From JACDCA01 sp963810305 (GTDB lineage Bacteria; Acidobacteriota; Vicinamibacteria; Vicinamibacterales; 2-12-FULL-66-21): DNA of 64,000 bases. The translations under genes and the position numbers were made by a program. The stretch spans positions 62,001 through 126,000 of the forward strand of contig CAWEMY010000011.1 of assembly GCA_963810305.1 (NCBI GenBank), in the 5' to 3' direction. Below are positions 25,684 through 35,039 of this stretch, piece by piece; positions within the stretch are counted from its first letter, which is position 1; each line of letters begins with the position of its first letter. The notes under the pieces were generated by a model, which worked only from the letters and a program-made list of their open reading frames with translations, had not been told where the DNA came from and ran no database searches.

Positions 25684-28600
25684 TCAGCCGAGCGACTCCG
25701 GCGTCGGCCGACGCAGTAATTTGGTCCATCGCGCCGCCACCGCGCCGATCCTCGCCCCCTGCAGCCGCGTCCGTGCGTCCTCGACCAGCGAGTAGGCGAC
25801 CGGCACCAGCAGCAGGGTGAGAAACAGACAGAGCGTTTGACCACCGATGATGGTCACGGCGATGTCGCCGCGCTGCCGCGCCCCGGCACCGGCGCCGAAG
25901 GCGGTCGGGATCAATCCCGCGATAATCGCGGTGGTGGTCATCAGGATAGGCCGCAGCCGCGTGCGCGAGGCCTCCAGCAGCGCGGCATCGAGCGGCATGC
26001 CGCGCTTCCGCAGCACGTTGGTGTAGTCGACCTGCAGGATCGAGTTCTTCTTCACGATCCCCAGCAGGAGAAGAATGCCGAGCGTGCTCCACAGGTTGAG
26101 CGCGCGCCCCGTCATCGCCAGCGTCAGCAGCGCAAACGGGACCGACAGCGGCAGCGCGGTCATGATGATGAGCGGCTGCACGAAGCTCTCGAACTGCGCC
26201 ACCAGGACCATGTAGACGAAGATACTGGCAAGAGCGATCGCCAGCATCATGTTGGCGGCGGTCTCGTCCAGGACCTGCGCCTGCCCGGCAAATCGACTCC
26301 GGTAATCAGCCGGCAGCTCGAGCGCGCGAACTTCGGTCTGGACCTTCGGCAGCGTCGCGTCGAGCGCATTCCCTGGGCGGAGATCAGCCGACACACCCAC
26401 CGAAAACTGGCGATCGAGGCGCGTAATCGAGGTCGGCCCCTCACCGCGCTCGAGCCTGGCGACGTTGTCGATGCGAACCAGTGCTCCGCTGTGTGAGGCG
26501 ACCATCAGTCCGCCGACCGCGCTGACGTCGTTGCGCTGATCCTCACGGACGCGCATCTTGACGGGGTAGCGTTCACCGCCCTCGCGGTAACTGGTGATCT
26601 CATCTTCGCCGCTCACCATCAGGCGCAGAGAGCCGGCCAGCTCGGCCACCCGGACACCAAGGTCGGCAGCTCGCTGTCGGTCCACGGCGACGCGAATTTC
26701 CGGGTTGCCGAGATTGACCCGGGCCTTGATGTCGATCAGCTCCGGCAGCGCGTGCAGCCGCTCGTTCAGTTGGACGGCATAGCCGCTGAGCCTGACCAGA
26801 TCGGGCCCGTAGAGATTGACCAGCACCGGCCAGTTCGTGCTCTCACCACCGCCGATGGCGGATCTGAACAGCACGGTCGGGCGGTAGGTCTGATACGCGG
26901 ACATGGCCTCGCGCGCGACCATCGCGATCTCTTCCTGGCTCTGCGAACGCTCCTCGATCGGCTGCAGCTTCACGATGACATGCGAGTGGTTGACCCGCTC
27001 CAGGATCGTCGGCATGACATTGGCGACGCCAGGGACGTCCTTGAGCTTGGCGCCCATCTCCAGGACGAGCTTTTCCATTCCGGCAAGCGACGTCCCCTCC
27101 GGAGCATCGAGGGTGATCTCGAATTCCCCCTGATCTTCGTTCGGCAGGAACGAGCGGCCCACCAGTTGCGCGAGCGGAACGGTGGCGGCGAAGGTCAGGA
27201 TGCTGATCGCCACGACAGCGGCGCGATGGTCGAGCGCCCATCGCAGGCTCCGGGTGTAGCCCCGCTCGATCCATCGATAGATCCGCTGCCCGTTTTCCGT
27301 GTGCCGTCCCGCGGCCGGCCGGAGCATTCGGGCGGCGAGCATCGGTGTCAGGGTGAGGCTCACGAGCAGCGAAACCATGATCGCGAACGCCATGGTCATG
27401 CCGAACGGATAAATGAACCGCTGGGCGTAACCGGTCATGAACGCAACCGGCATGAAGATCACCACGAGCGAGAGTGACGTTGCCGCCACCGCGAGCAGAA
27501 CTTCGCCGGTGCCCTCGACCGCGGCGCGGAATGGCGGGAGCCCTTCCTGCTCGATCTTCCGGAAGATATTCTCGAGCACCACAATTGCGTCGTCGATGAC
27601 GATCCCGACGGCGAGCGTGAGACCGAGCAGCGTCATGGTGTTCAGCGTGAAATCCATGACCCGCATGAGCGTGAACGTCGCGATCAACGACGCGGGGATG
27701 GCCAGCGCGCTGATGATCATGGCTGGCACATTGCGGATGAATGCCAGGACGACGAGGCTCGCCAGCAGGCTGCCGAGTATCAAATGCTCTTCCAGCGAGG
27801 CAATCGATGCGTAGATGAATGACGATTCGTCGCGGGTGTAGACCAGCTTCAGGTCCGGGGGTAACCCCGCCCGGATCCCGTTCAACGCCTGCTTGATCTC
27901 CTTGATGACCGCGATGGTGTTCTGGCCCGATTGCCGTCGGACGTCGATAACCACCGCTCGTTCGCCATCGAGAAACGCCGCCGACCGGGCTTCTTCCTGC
28001 GTATCGCTGACTTCGGCGACGTCCGATACGCGGATCGGCGTCCCGCCTTGAGTGGCGACCACGATCCTGCCGAACTCCTCGACGCGCTCGAGACGTCCCG
28101 GCGTTCGCAGCATCACTTCGGCGTCGCCCTGATCGATACGTCCGCCGGGGATTTCGACGTTCTCGGCTGCGAGCGCCGCGCGGACCTGGCCGGCGCTCAA
28201 CCCGTGGGCGGAGAGCTTCTCGATATCGAGCGTGACGTGGATCTCGCGAGCCCGGCCGCCCGCAACCGTCACTTCGCCGACACCGTTGACCGCTTCGAGG
28301 GCGCGGCGGATGCTCTTGTCGGAGATCTCCGAGAGCGTGCGCAGATCGTACGGCCCGCCGACCGCGATCGTGAAGATCGGTTGTGATTCGGGATCTGTTT
28401 TCGCGATGACCGGGGGATGAACCTGAGGTGGCAGGTTGCCGAGCGCTCCGGCGACCTTTTCCCGAACATCCTGCGCCGCTTCGTTGATGTCCCGCTCGAG
28501 GACGAACCGGATGGTGATCCGTGCCGAGCCAACGGTCAGCCGCGACTGGATCTGATCGATGCCAGCGATACCGCTCAGCGCCTGCTCCAGCGGCTCGGCC

Positions 28601-28789
28601 ACCGCGGAGCTCATTTCGTCCGGGCTCGCACCCGGCAGCGCCACCGCCACGGTGACTGTCGCCGGGTCCGCCTTCGGCAGCAGGTCGACGCTGAGATCGC
28701 GGAAGGAGAACAGGCCCGTCACGACCAGTGACATCACCAGCACGGTCGTGAATGCCGGACGGCGTACACGAAAAATCGGCCAGACTCAT
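25684..28789 (-). CDS. RND efflux permease (AcrB/MexB-like), apparent frameshift at codon 6-7
   Basis: The true N-terminus begins at ATG 28789 (MSLADF), overlapping the adaptor stop by ATGA. After the base run 28771-28775 the frame shifts by one to VRRPAFTTVLVMSLVV, the standard RND first helix. One extra base restores an open frame of about 1034 codons. The body shows all RND parts: porter loops, the motif NTMTLLGLTLAVGIVIDDAI with paired acidic residues in TM4, and the C-terminal ILQVDYTNVLRKRG and RPILMTTTAIIAGLIPTAFG. It pairs with the adaptor upstream; no TolC-like gene is in view. Substrate unknown. If the frameshift is real, translation from GTG 28743 would lose part of TM1. Confidence 0.92.
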
Positions 28790-30015
28790 CGGCCGGCTTC
28801 CCCTGGATCGCGTTTGCCGGAGGCGGCTCGTGGCGCAACGGTCTGCCCTGCGGTCAAGCCCTCGACACCGTCAGCCACGATGACGGTGCCGGCGGTGATG
28901 CCCTCGAGGATTTCCACGCGCTGGCCGAGGCGGTCCCCTAATTTCACTTCGGCCGCCGCCAGTGTCCCGTCACGGACGACGAACACGACGGTACGGCCGT
29001 AACGGGTCTGCAGTGCGGTGACCGGCACGGCGACGGTCTTGTCGACCTGGTCGGTCACGAGCCGGACGCGCGCAAACGTGCCTGGCTTCAGGGCGCCGTC
29101 AAGATTGGGGACCGCGGCCTCAATGGCGAATGCCCGCGATCGCTGATCGACGTCCGGGCTGATGCGAGTGACACGCCCCTCGACCGGACGATCGGGGTAG
29201 GCATCGACGCGGACGCCGATGGTTTGACCGACGCGAATGGCCGGCGCGAACCGCTCGGGGATCTGCGCCGTCAGCCGCAGCGGATGCAGACGGACGATAC
29301 GCATCACCGGCGTCTGGACGCGGACGAACTGGCCGGCCGAGACGAGCCGTTCGGCGACCACCCCCTCGAAGGGTGCGCGGATGACGGTGTCCTGAAGCTC
29401 CCGGCTGGCGCCCTTGAGCGCCGCGCTGCGGGCGCTGACTTCTGCCAGGAGGTTCCGGGCGGAGGCGAGCGCGGCATCGTAGGCCGCTTTGGCCGTCTGG
29501 AGCTGGGTTTCGGCGCGTTCCAGGTCCTGGGCCGGCAGGAGGTTTCTGGCGGCGAGTTGCCGAGACCGTGCCACCGCTTGTTCTGCTTCCGTGCGGCGGG
29601 CGATCGCGCTGATCACCTCCGGCGTCTGCTCTGGCGCCGGCAGTTCTTCTCCGCGTGCGCCAAGCCGGGCTCGCGTCTGGTTCAGGGCCGCACGCTGCTC
29701 GTCGGCTCGGTATTGCAGTTTTTCAGCGTCCAGAATGACCAGCGGGGCGCCTTTGGCGACGCGATCGCCCATGTCCGCCGCCAGCCGCGCCACGCGCGCT
29801 TCGACCTCCGCGCTGACGATCGCCTCGTCGTGAGCCGCCAGGGTTCCCACCGCCTCGACGTCGCGCCGGACTTCCACCAGACTCACCTGAAGCACGTTGA
29901 CCGGCAGCGCGGCGGCGCCGTTCTCGGTCCGGCCCTTTGCCGCGCCGCCGCAGCCACCGACCGCGAGGATCGCGGTCAGAGTCAGCCACCGGCATGAAGT
30001 GGACCAGTCCGTCAC
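28786..30015 (-). CDS. RND periplasmic adaptor subunit (membrane fusion lipoprotein)
   Basis: 409 residues starting with a lipoprotein signal (LTLTAILAVGGCGG, Cys near 22). The order is typical of MFP adaptors: a lipoyl half-motif (GTLAAHDEAIVSAEVEARVA), an alpha-hairpin of about 100 residues rich in Ala/Glu/Arg, the second lipoyl half (TVIRAPFEGVVAERLVSAGQ), then beta-barrel and membrane-proximal domains (GRTVVFVVRDGTLAAAEVKL). It links the RND permease, which overlaps it by 4 bp downstream, to an outer-membrane channel. The gene directly abuts the stop of the methyltransferase at 30016. Confidence 0.92.
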   Translation of the reverse strand: MTDWSTSCRWLTLTAILAVGGCGGAAKGRTENGAAALPVNVLQVSLVEVRRDVEAVGTLAAHDEAIVSAEVEARVARLAADMGDRVAKGAPLVILDAEKLQYRADEQRAALNQTRARLGARGEELPAPEQTPEVISAIARRTEAEQAVARSRQLAARNLLPAQDLERAETQLQTAKAAYDAALASARNLLAEVSARSAALKGASRELQDTVIRAPFEGVVAERLVSAGQFVRVQTPVMRIVRLHPLRLTAQIPERFAPAIRVGQTIGVRVDAYPDRPVEGRVTRISPDVDQRSRAFAIEAAVPNLDGALKPGTFARVRLVTDQVDKTVAVPVTALQTRYGRTVVFVVRDGTLAAAEVKLGDRLGQRVEILEGITAGTVIVADGVEGLTAGQTVAPRAASGKRDPGEAGR

Positions 30016-30678
30016 CTATTTTTCCGCCGTCTTTCCGTAGATCACGAACCACTTGTCTTCGAACATCGAGATCTCTTCGATCTTACGCAGGCCGGCCGCT
30101 TTCATCCAGGTGTCCAGCTCTTCTCTCGTGACCTGCAGTTCCTTCTGGTCGCGGTGCGACGCCTCCGGTTTGGTGGCATCGAGCTCGATGACCGCGATGC
30201 GCCCGGACGGTTTCACGTAGGACGCCACTTTCTGCAGGTATGCCGGCCGCTTGTCGACGTGGTGCAGCACATCGTGAAAGAACGCCAGGTCCACCTTTTC
30301 GGGGATCATCGGATCCTCGAATTTGCCCAGGACCGGGTGAACGTTGGTGAGCTGCTGTGCGGTGGTGCGCTGCTGCAGATGATCGATGAAGCGCTGATCG
30401 ACTTCGACCGCGTAGACCTTGCCTGGTGCGACTGCCCGGGCAAGCGGCCAGGAAAAGACGCCCGCGCCGGCGCCGATATCCGCGACCACCAGACCCGGCT
30501 TGAGGCCAAGCTTCGAGATGATCTCGTCGACCTTCAAGCCGGCGACGCGCTCCGGCCGTTCAAGTCTCGCGATCCAGTCCTCGGCGGGCCGCCCGCCGAG
30601 CTGCGGGCCGGCGGCCAGCGAAACCAGCGCAAGCCCCAGAATGGCTACAGTCATCGACACGATCAGGCGTTTCATCAT
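30016..30678 (-). CDS. Class I SAM-dependent methyltransferase with N-terminal signal peptide
   Basis: 220 residues. Motif I VVADIGAGAGVFSWPLA is near 70, then YAVEVDQRFIDHL and DLAFFHDVLHHVDKR, all standard for class I methyltransferases. Unusually, the first 23 residues (MMKRLIVSMTVAILGLALVS, then LAAG) look like a signal peptide, although SAM is a cytoplasmic cofactor. Such exported or anchored versions do occur in environmental genomes, with unknown roles. It lies at the head of the RND/Bat run of genes with no gap to the adaptor. Confidence 0.85.
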   Translation of the reverse strand: MMKRLIVSMTVAILGLALVSLAAGPQLGGRPAEDWIARLERPERVAGLKVDEIISKLGLKPGLVVADIGAGAGVFSWPLARAVAPGKVYAVEVDQRFIDHLQQRTTAQQLTNVHPVLGKFEDPMIPEKVDLAFFHDVLHHVDKRPAYLQKVASYVKPSGRIAVIELDATKPEASHRDQKELQVTREELDTWMKAAGLRKIEEISMFEDKWFVIYGKTAEK

Positions 30679-30720
30679 TCGATCCTTGGTCTTTGGTCTG
30701 CCGAGTATCGCCGCGATCCC

Positions 30721-31806
30721 TCACGACTGCGGCGGCAGACTCTGAAGTGCGTGCCTCATCCCCCGCGGCGTCGTTCTAACTGCCCCAACGGCATCGACGC
30801 CCCCGCCGGAGGCCGCTTCGGCTCGGACGGTGAACACCGCCGTGGCGACTTCTCCATGCCGTTTGATCTGCGTCCAGATCCGGTAGGTCCCTGCTTCCGG
30901 CAGCGCCGCCTTGAAGGTCAGCGTTGGTCCCCCTCGGGCAGTCGGGCGTCCGGCAGGGACGAGTTCCACCGGGTGCGCGTGAACCACTCTCGACATGTTC
31001 TCACTGACCGCCAGCGAGTGTCCCCACGCTCCGAGATACGGTTCGACATCCTCGACTGGCTTGCCGGTTTTGGCGTCCGCAAGCCTGTAGAGGAATTTCT
31101 CCTCGCGGCCGGCGAGCAAGCCTCCTGCGGGAAGCTCCAGGGTCACCGACAGGTCGCCGACGACGTGATTGAGCAGCCCGTCGGGCACGAGGCGTCCTTC
31201 GGCGGCCGCGATGTCGCCGGCCTCGACGTCCGAAGTGACCAGTGGCTGGTTATCCACCTGCGGCGTGCCGCCGGACGGCAGAAAGTCGGAATAAAGCCGG
31301 TAGCGGCCCGAGCGTGGCAGTGTCAGATCGAGTGCCCACGACCCGTCTGGCTGCTGTTCCGGGTGAACATGATCGTAGTGGGCGAGGTCGGCGCCGATCA
31401 CGAACATATGAAAGCGCTTCTCATGAACGACCGCGAAGTCGCGGATCATCGCGCGGCTGTCGGGGTGGCGAACGGTCAATCGTAGTCGGAACGGATGCCC
31501 GGCAACGATCCCGCGGGGTGTCTCGATTTCGACGTTGTATTCGACCTCGTCTGGGGAACCGGTGGGCACCAGCGTCATGCCGCAGATCGAGCACGTCCCC
31601 GCCGCCTTCGAGCGGACATTTGGATGCATCTGGCAGGCGTACGGCGCGCTCTGCGGCGCCGCTGCCGGGGCTTGCGCCACCTGATCCGGCTTTCTCGGCG
31701 CCGCCCACGCCGGGGCCAGGCAGACGACCGCCACGATGCTCGCGGCTACCGCCACCCGACCTGATCGGCCGGTCCGGAGCGCGCGCTCGAGGTGTATCAT
31801 GGGCAT
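30721..31806 (-). CDS. Exported heavy-metal-binding-domain protein
   Basis: 361 residues. The signal peptide is at residues about 18-36 (AVAASIVAVVCLAPAWA/A). The mature N-terminus has the heavy-metal-binding (HMBD) motif YACQMHPNVRSKAAGTCSIC followed by GMTLVP, as in copper/silver resistance proteins. The rest is beta-rich with many His residues (HYDHVHPEQ, HAHPVEL), which suggests metal or copper handling in the periplasm. It starts 108 bp from the divergent aldolase gene. Likely role: metal sequestration or delivery, perhaps together with the neighbouring RND system, although that pump looks more like a multidrug than a heavy-metal type. Confidence 0.8.
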   Translation of the reverse strand: MPMIHLERALRTGRSGRVAVAASIVAVVCLAPAWAAPRKPDQVAQAPAAAPQSAPYACQMHPNVRSKAAGTCSICGMTLVPTGSPDEVEYNVEIETPRGIVAGHPFRLRLTVRHPDSRAMIRDFAVVHEKRFHMFVIGADLAHYDHVHPEQQPDGSWALDLTLPRSGRYRLYSDFLPSGGTPQVDNQPLVTSDVEAGDIAAAEGRLVPDGLLNHVVGDLSVTLELPAGGLLAGREEKFLYRLADAKTGKPVEDVEPYLGAWGHSLAVSENMSRVVHAHPVELVPAGRPTARGGPTLTFKAALPEAGTYRIWTQIKRHGEVATAVFTVRAEAASGGGVDAVGAVRTTPRGMRHALQSLPPQS

Positions 31807-31914
31807 TCCGCTGATCCCGTATTGGTCGGACCTTTCGTGCGAGTGAGTATACCCCGTTAGCCTGATGGGTCAAGACGTGACAACGGCGCCCTCCCGGTGT
31901 CTTCAGAGGGGCGA

Positions 31915-32652
31915 ATGCCGCCCTTGAAGCAAGCGCTCGACGAACTCGTCACTGCCAACCGGATCCTTGCCCATGAGCAGGTCGTCGATGCCTTCGGCCA
32001 TGTCAGCATCCGCCATCCCGAAGCGCCCGACCGCTACCTGATGTCGCGTGCGCGGGCTCCTGAATGCATCGAGCTCGCGGACGTGATGGAGTTCACCCTC
32101 GACGGAACGCCGATCGAATCCTCCGCTCGAAAAGCTTACGCCGAACGGCATATCCACGGCGCCATTTACGAAACGAACCCGGGGGTCCTGGCGGTCGTCC
32201 ACAACCACAGCCCGGGTATCATTCCGTTCGGCATCACCGGCACGCCGCTGCGCCCGGTGATGCACATGTGCGCATCGATGGGCGCCTACGTCCCTGTCTG
32301 GGATTCGCGCACGGTCTTCGGCGACACCAATCTCCTCGTGACGAACATGGTGATGGGCCGCGACCTCGCAGCGGCTCTCGGCCACGGCTCCGTGGCGCTC
32401 ATGCGCGGCCACGGTTGCGTCGTCGCCGGCGGTTCGCTGCGCGAAGTCGTCTTCAACTCCGTCTACCTCGAGCTGAACGCCGGGCTGCAGCTGAAGGCCG
32501 CCGCCCTCGGTCCCATCACGTTTCTCAGCGACGGCGAAATCGAGGCGGTGCGCGCCACCCGCAGTTCGTTTACCTACGAGCGCGCCTGGGAATACTGGTG
32601 CCGGCGAGCCGGGCGCGAGTACGACTACCGTCCGATGGAAGGCCCGCTGTGA
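31915..32652 (+). CDS. Class II aldolase/adducin family protein
   Basis: 245 residues from ATG 31915 (AGAGGG four bases upstream; a GTG at 31897 lacks a site). Zinc-ligand motifs are HIHGAIY, VVHNHSPGIIPF and a C-terminal His in MRGHGCVVAG, as in fuculose-phosphate aldolase and related decarboxylases. FGHVSIRHPE near residue 25 is typical of the subfamily found near aromatic and methylthioribulose pathways. No signal peptide. Possible role: cleavage or decarboxylation of a hydroxy-acid in the nearby catabolic genes; substrate unknown. Confidence 0.88.
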   Translation: MPPLKQALDELVTANRILAHEQVVDAFGHVSIRHPEAPDRYLMSRARAPECIELADVMEFTLDGTPIESSARKAYAERHIHGAIYETNPGVLAVVHNHSPGIIPFGITGTPLRPVMHMCASMGAYVPVWDSRTVFGDTNLLVTNMVMGRDLAAALGHGSVALMRGHGCVVAGGSLREVVFNSVYLELNAGLQLKAAALGPITFLSDGEIEAVRATRSSFTYERAWEYWCRRAGREYDYRPMEGPL

Positions 32653-32717
32653 AGCTGCGCCTCAAACCGTCGAGTGAAGAACGGGAGCGCCGGTGTGAGG
32701 CGCAGCGTCACTGGGAA

Positions 32718-33528
32718 TCATAGGCGGCCCCGGTCAGGTGCTGCGTTTGGTTCGGCCGGAGGCTGTCTCCCGTGAGAGAAACTCGCTAACCAACGTGCGA
32801 CAGGCAGGAGCGGTGTCGGCAGCCACGAGCGGACTCGTTCACGGAAGAGCCACCCCCTGATGGACTGTGAATGGGCCGAAAGGTAGGGATCCCGAATCGC
32901 CGTGCAGTCGCGGAGGAAGATACCGAATGTCGACCCCGGCAGCTTGCGGGCGGTGAACGGGATGCCCTTCCGACCGAGGTCAGACACGATAGCGCGGATT
33001 GCCCGAGCGATGACGTCGTCGTCATGAAAACAGATCGCGGCGTTCGGTGCGCAGACCCTCAGGCAGAAGGCGAAGTCGGACAGCACGGCGGAGTATGTGT
33101 GCTCACCGTCGATGAAGCAGAAGTCCGCGCCAGGGAGGCCACCATAGTCGATGTCACGCGCGTCCGCGTCGAAGCTGGTGATCTTATCCAGTTGGTCCGG
33201 CGACACACGACGGAGGTTGTCCAGCATCCGGGCAGTGGAGTTACCTTCGTACGCGTAGTGCCTGGCCGCGGTCGTCGGGCTGGCTGAGGGGCCGTCTGTC
33301 GATAGAGACGATCTTCCGGCACCGGGGGTCCACCAAGTGCTGCTGAATGCTGCCGCCGAGGTGAGAGCCAATCTCGAGGTAGACATACTCGGACTGCTGA
33401 CGGAGTGATCGCTGAACGGCAAGCCAGGCCTGACGGTCGCCGATTGTGGACTGTGATGGAACTGCGTCGAACAAGCTCACGTCAAGCGACTCGATACGAA
33501 CTGCGATATCACCATCGGCCACGTTCAT
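32718..33528 (-). CDS. Class I SAM-dependent methyltransferase (Methyltransf_24-like), apparent frameshift
   Basis: The N-terminal part from ATG 33528 has YVYLEIGSHLGGSIQQHL and IVSIDRRPLSQPDD. Near 33264-33270 the frame moves by one to ARHYAYEGNSTARMLDNL, ADFCFIDGEHTYSAVLSDF and ICFHDDDVI, the usual core of Methyltransf_24 enzymes (glycan- or natural-product-linked methyltransferases). Removing one base gives a continuous protein of about 269 residues. The segment 32750-33730 looks less GC-rich than its surroundings and adjoins a transposase remnant, so it may be acquired. Function unknown. Confidence 0.7.
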
Positions 33529-33621
33529 ACCTAATCCCCTCTGCGGTCTGTAACGAAGTTCAGTTCGACGCAGTGCGTCGCGCTGTGTCTATCTGATCCA
33601 CCAGGCACACGGAGTAGTACC

Positions 33622-33729
33622 GTGAAGATTCTCGCATTGGACCTCGGCAAGTTCAACAGCGCGAGCTGCTTTTACGACACGAAGACCAGTGACGATCAAA
33701 CCTTTAGAAGGTGTCTAGCCTGGCCTTAG
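33622..33729 (+). mobile_element. N-terminal remnant of an IS110-type transposase
   Basis: From GTG 33622 the frame reads KILALDLGKFNSASCFYDTK before running into unrelated codons and a TAG at 33727. KILALDLGKF is the start of the RuvC-like DEDD domain of IS110-family transposases, including the first catalytic Asp. Only about 30 of some 300-400 codons are left. No terminal repeats are visible. It lies between the methyltransferase and DUF169 genes. Confidence 0.55.
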
Positions 33730-33730
33730 C

Positions 33731-34447
33731 CTAGACGGACATCAGCCGATCCCGCCGATCGGTGTGGTACTCCAGGAGCTGAAGGTTCGCGGCTTTGATC
33801 ACCGCGGTCTCTTCGGCGATCCGCCCGAGATCCCGGCCGGGGACGATGGCATACATGTCCCCTGAATCGAGGCCCGTATAGACGCGATTTCCGACACAGC
33901 CGACGCTCGCCACCATGCCCGACCTCATCGCCGCCGGCACCGACATGCATGTCGGCCGGCCAAACGTACTCAGCTGTGCAGCCACTCCGGCCCGAAGGGC
34001 CGACTCCTGCAGCAGCATCACCATTCCCGCGCGTCCGCAGAACACCACGACGTCAGGATCGACGGGTGTGTCGGCGAGCGGCGCGTAGACAATTGCGGAG
34101 GGGGGTGCGGGCAAACGCGGGATCCCGGGCACTTCCTCCATTCGAATGTATCCCGCGCTCGTCAGCATGGTCAGCGTTGCGGGTAACTCCTGCTCCCGAT
34201 CGGGGGGGAGGGGGATATTGTGCGTATGCGCCCCGATCGCGCAATTGTAGTGATCGCTCGGCACGGTGTAGAACGTGCGGCCCTCGGATGCGAGCCGCCA
34301 GAACGTGCAGCCTGATGGCACGGTGCCACTGAACCTCAGGACGTTCCGGGGCGCGACGCCCATCGACGTAATCGCCACCGGGCGCCGTTCAAGCCGGAGG
34401 TTCATGAAGAACCGCTCCTCGAGCTGCCGGTAATCTGTCATCGCCAT
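33731..34447 (-). CDS. DUF169 family protein
   Basis: 238 residues. Recognisable DUF169 features are LERRPVAITSMG near 20, SGCTFWRLASEGRTFYTVPS with a conserved Cys, HYNCAIGAHTHNI, and the C-terminal GCVGNRVYTGLDSGDMYAIV. No signal or membrane segment. DUF169 proteins are widespread in archaea and anaerobes and have unknown function; the conserved Cys residues suggest a metal or cofactor. No operon partner: the next gene upstream on the same strand is over 100 bp away, with palindromic repeats between them. Confidence 0.8.
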   Translation of the reverse strand: MAMTDYRQLEERFFMNLRLERRPVAITSMGVAPRNVLRFSGTVPSGCTFWRLASEGRTFYTVPSDHYNCAIGAHTHNIPLPPDREQELPATLTMLTSAGYIRMEEVPGIPRLPAPPSAIVYAPLADTPVDPDVVVFCGRAGMVMLLQESALRAGVAAQLSTFGRPTCMSVPAAMRSGMVASVGCVGNRVYTGLDSGDMYAIVPGRDLGRIAEETAVIKAANLQLLEYHTDRRDRLMSV

Positions 34448-34485
34448 ACTCCTCTAAAAGACCGGAAGAAAGACCAATCGCCGTA

Positions 34486-34539
34486 GTCCAGCCCTTTAGG
34501 GCTGTCCATCGAAGGGACGTCCAACCCTATAGGGCTGTC
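34486..34539 (+). repeat. Pair of palindromic 21-bp repeats (REP-like)
   Basis: Two copies, 34486-34506 and 34519-34539, match at 19 of 21 positions (GTCCAGCCCTTTAGGGCTGT and GTCCAACCCTATAGGGCTGT, each followed by C). Each is internally palindromic (AGCCCT/AGGGCT; CCCTATAGGG). They lie 38 bp before the DUF169 start and read like a scattered intergenic element. Confidence 0.7.
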
Positions 34540-34579
34540 ATCCGACTCGCACGTCGAGCAGAAAAGCGAACGCCTGGGT

Positions 34580-34930
34580 TCAGGCTTTGGGTGGAGGAGT
34601 GTGGTGCGTCAGGATGGGCGCCAGGTAGGAATCGAAAACCTCGACGGTGCGATGCCGCAGTGTGAGGTCGTACGTGATCGCCGTCTGGTCCGGCAGGACC
34701 GCCACCGTCGAGACGCCAACCAGCAGCGAGCACTCCGCGAGGAGCATGCACTCGACTTTCCCGGATCGAGCCTCCGGTTTGGGCGCGTTCGAACGCAAGC
34801 AGAACTGATCGCAGTCCCCATTCGTAGCGCCCGCCGACGCCACCGGCGTGGGCGCTCTGGCGATGCACACCATTCGCACGCCGGTGAGCGGCACGAATGC
34901 AAGCAACAGCCAGATCAGGAGCTTGTACAT
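34580..34930 (-). CDS. Small exported hypothetical protein
   Basis: 116 residues from ATG 34930, where a signal peptide begins (MYKLLIWLLLAFVPLTGV); the open frame extends further back but without a signal. Five Cys residues (CIARA, CDQFC, VECMLLAEC) suggest disulfides in an extracytoplasmic protein. I do not recognise the family. It is divergent from the FAD monooxygenase (110 bp apart). A pair of overlapping frames on the other strand has no better features, so this call is tentative. Confidence 0.45.
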   Translation of the reverse strand: MYKLLIWLLLAFVPLTGVRMVCIARAPTPVASAGATNGDCDQFCLRSNAPKPEARSGKVECMLLAECSLLVGVSTVAVLPDQTAITYDLTLRHRTVEVFDSYLAPILTHHTPPPKA

Positions 34931-34977
34931 GGTGAGCGGCACACGACAATAACTGGGCCGGACGTGAGGTGTCAACG

Positions 34978-35006
34978 GTCGGACCATGACGTGTCGGACC
35001 ATGACG
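34978..35006 (+). repeat. 14-bp direct repeat before the FAD monooxygenase
   Basis: GTCGGACCATGACG occurs at 34978-34991 and again at 34993-35006, separated by one base. It lies between the divergent hypothetical and monooxygenase genes, 34 bp before ATG 35040, so it could be a regulator-binding site or a slippage duplication. Confidence 0.55.
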
Positions 35007-35039
35007 GCGCAGGCGGTAAGATGTCCGGACGCTACTCTG

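Noticed and set aside
34978..35006. Ribosome-binding or riboswitch element before the monooxygenase
   Set aside because: It is only a 14-bp direct repeat; no SD-like or structured element is apparent.
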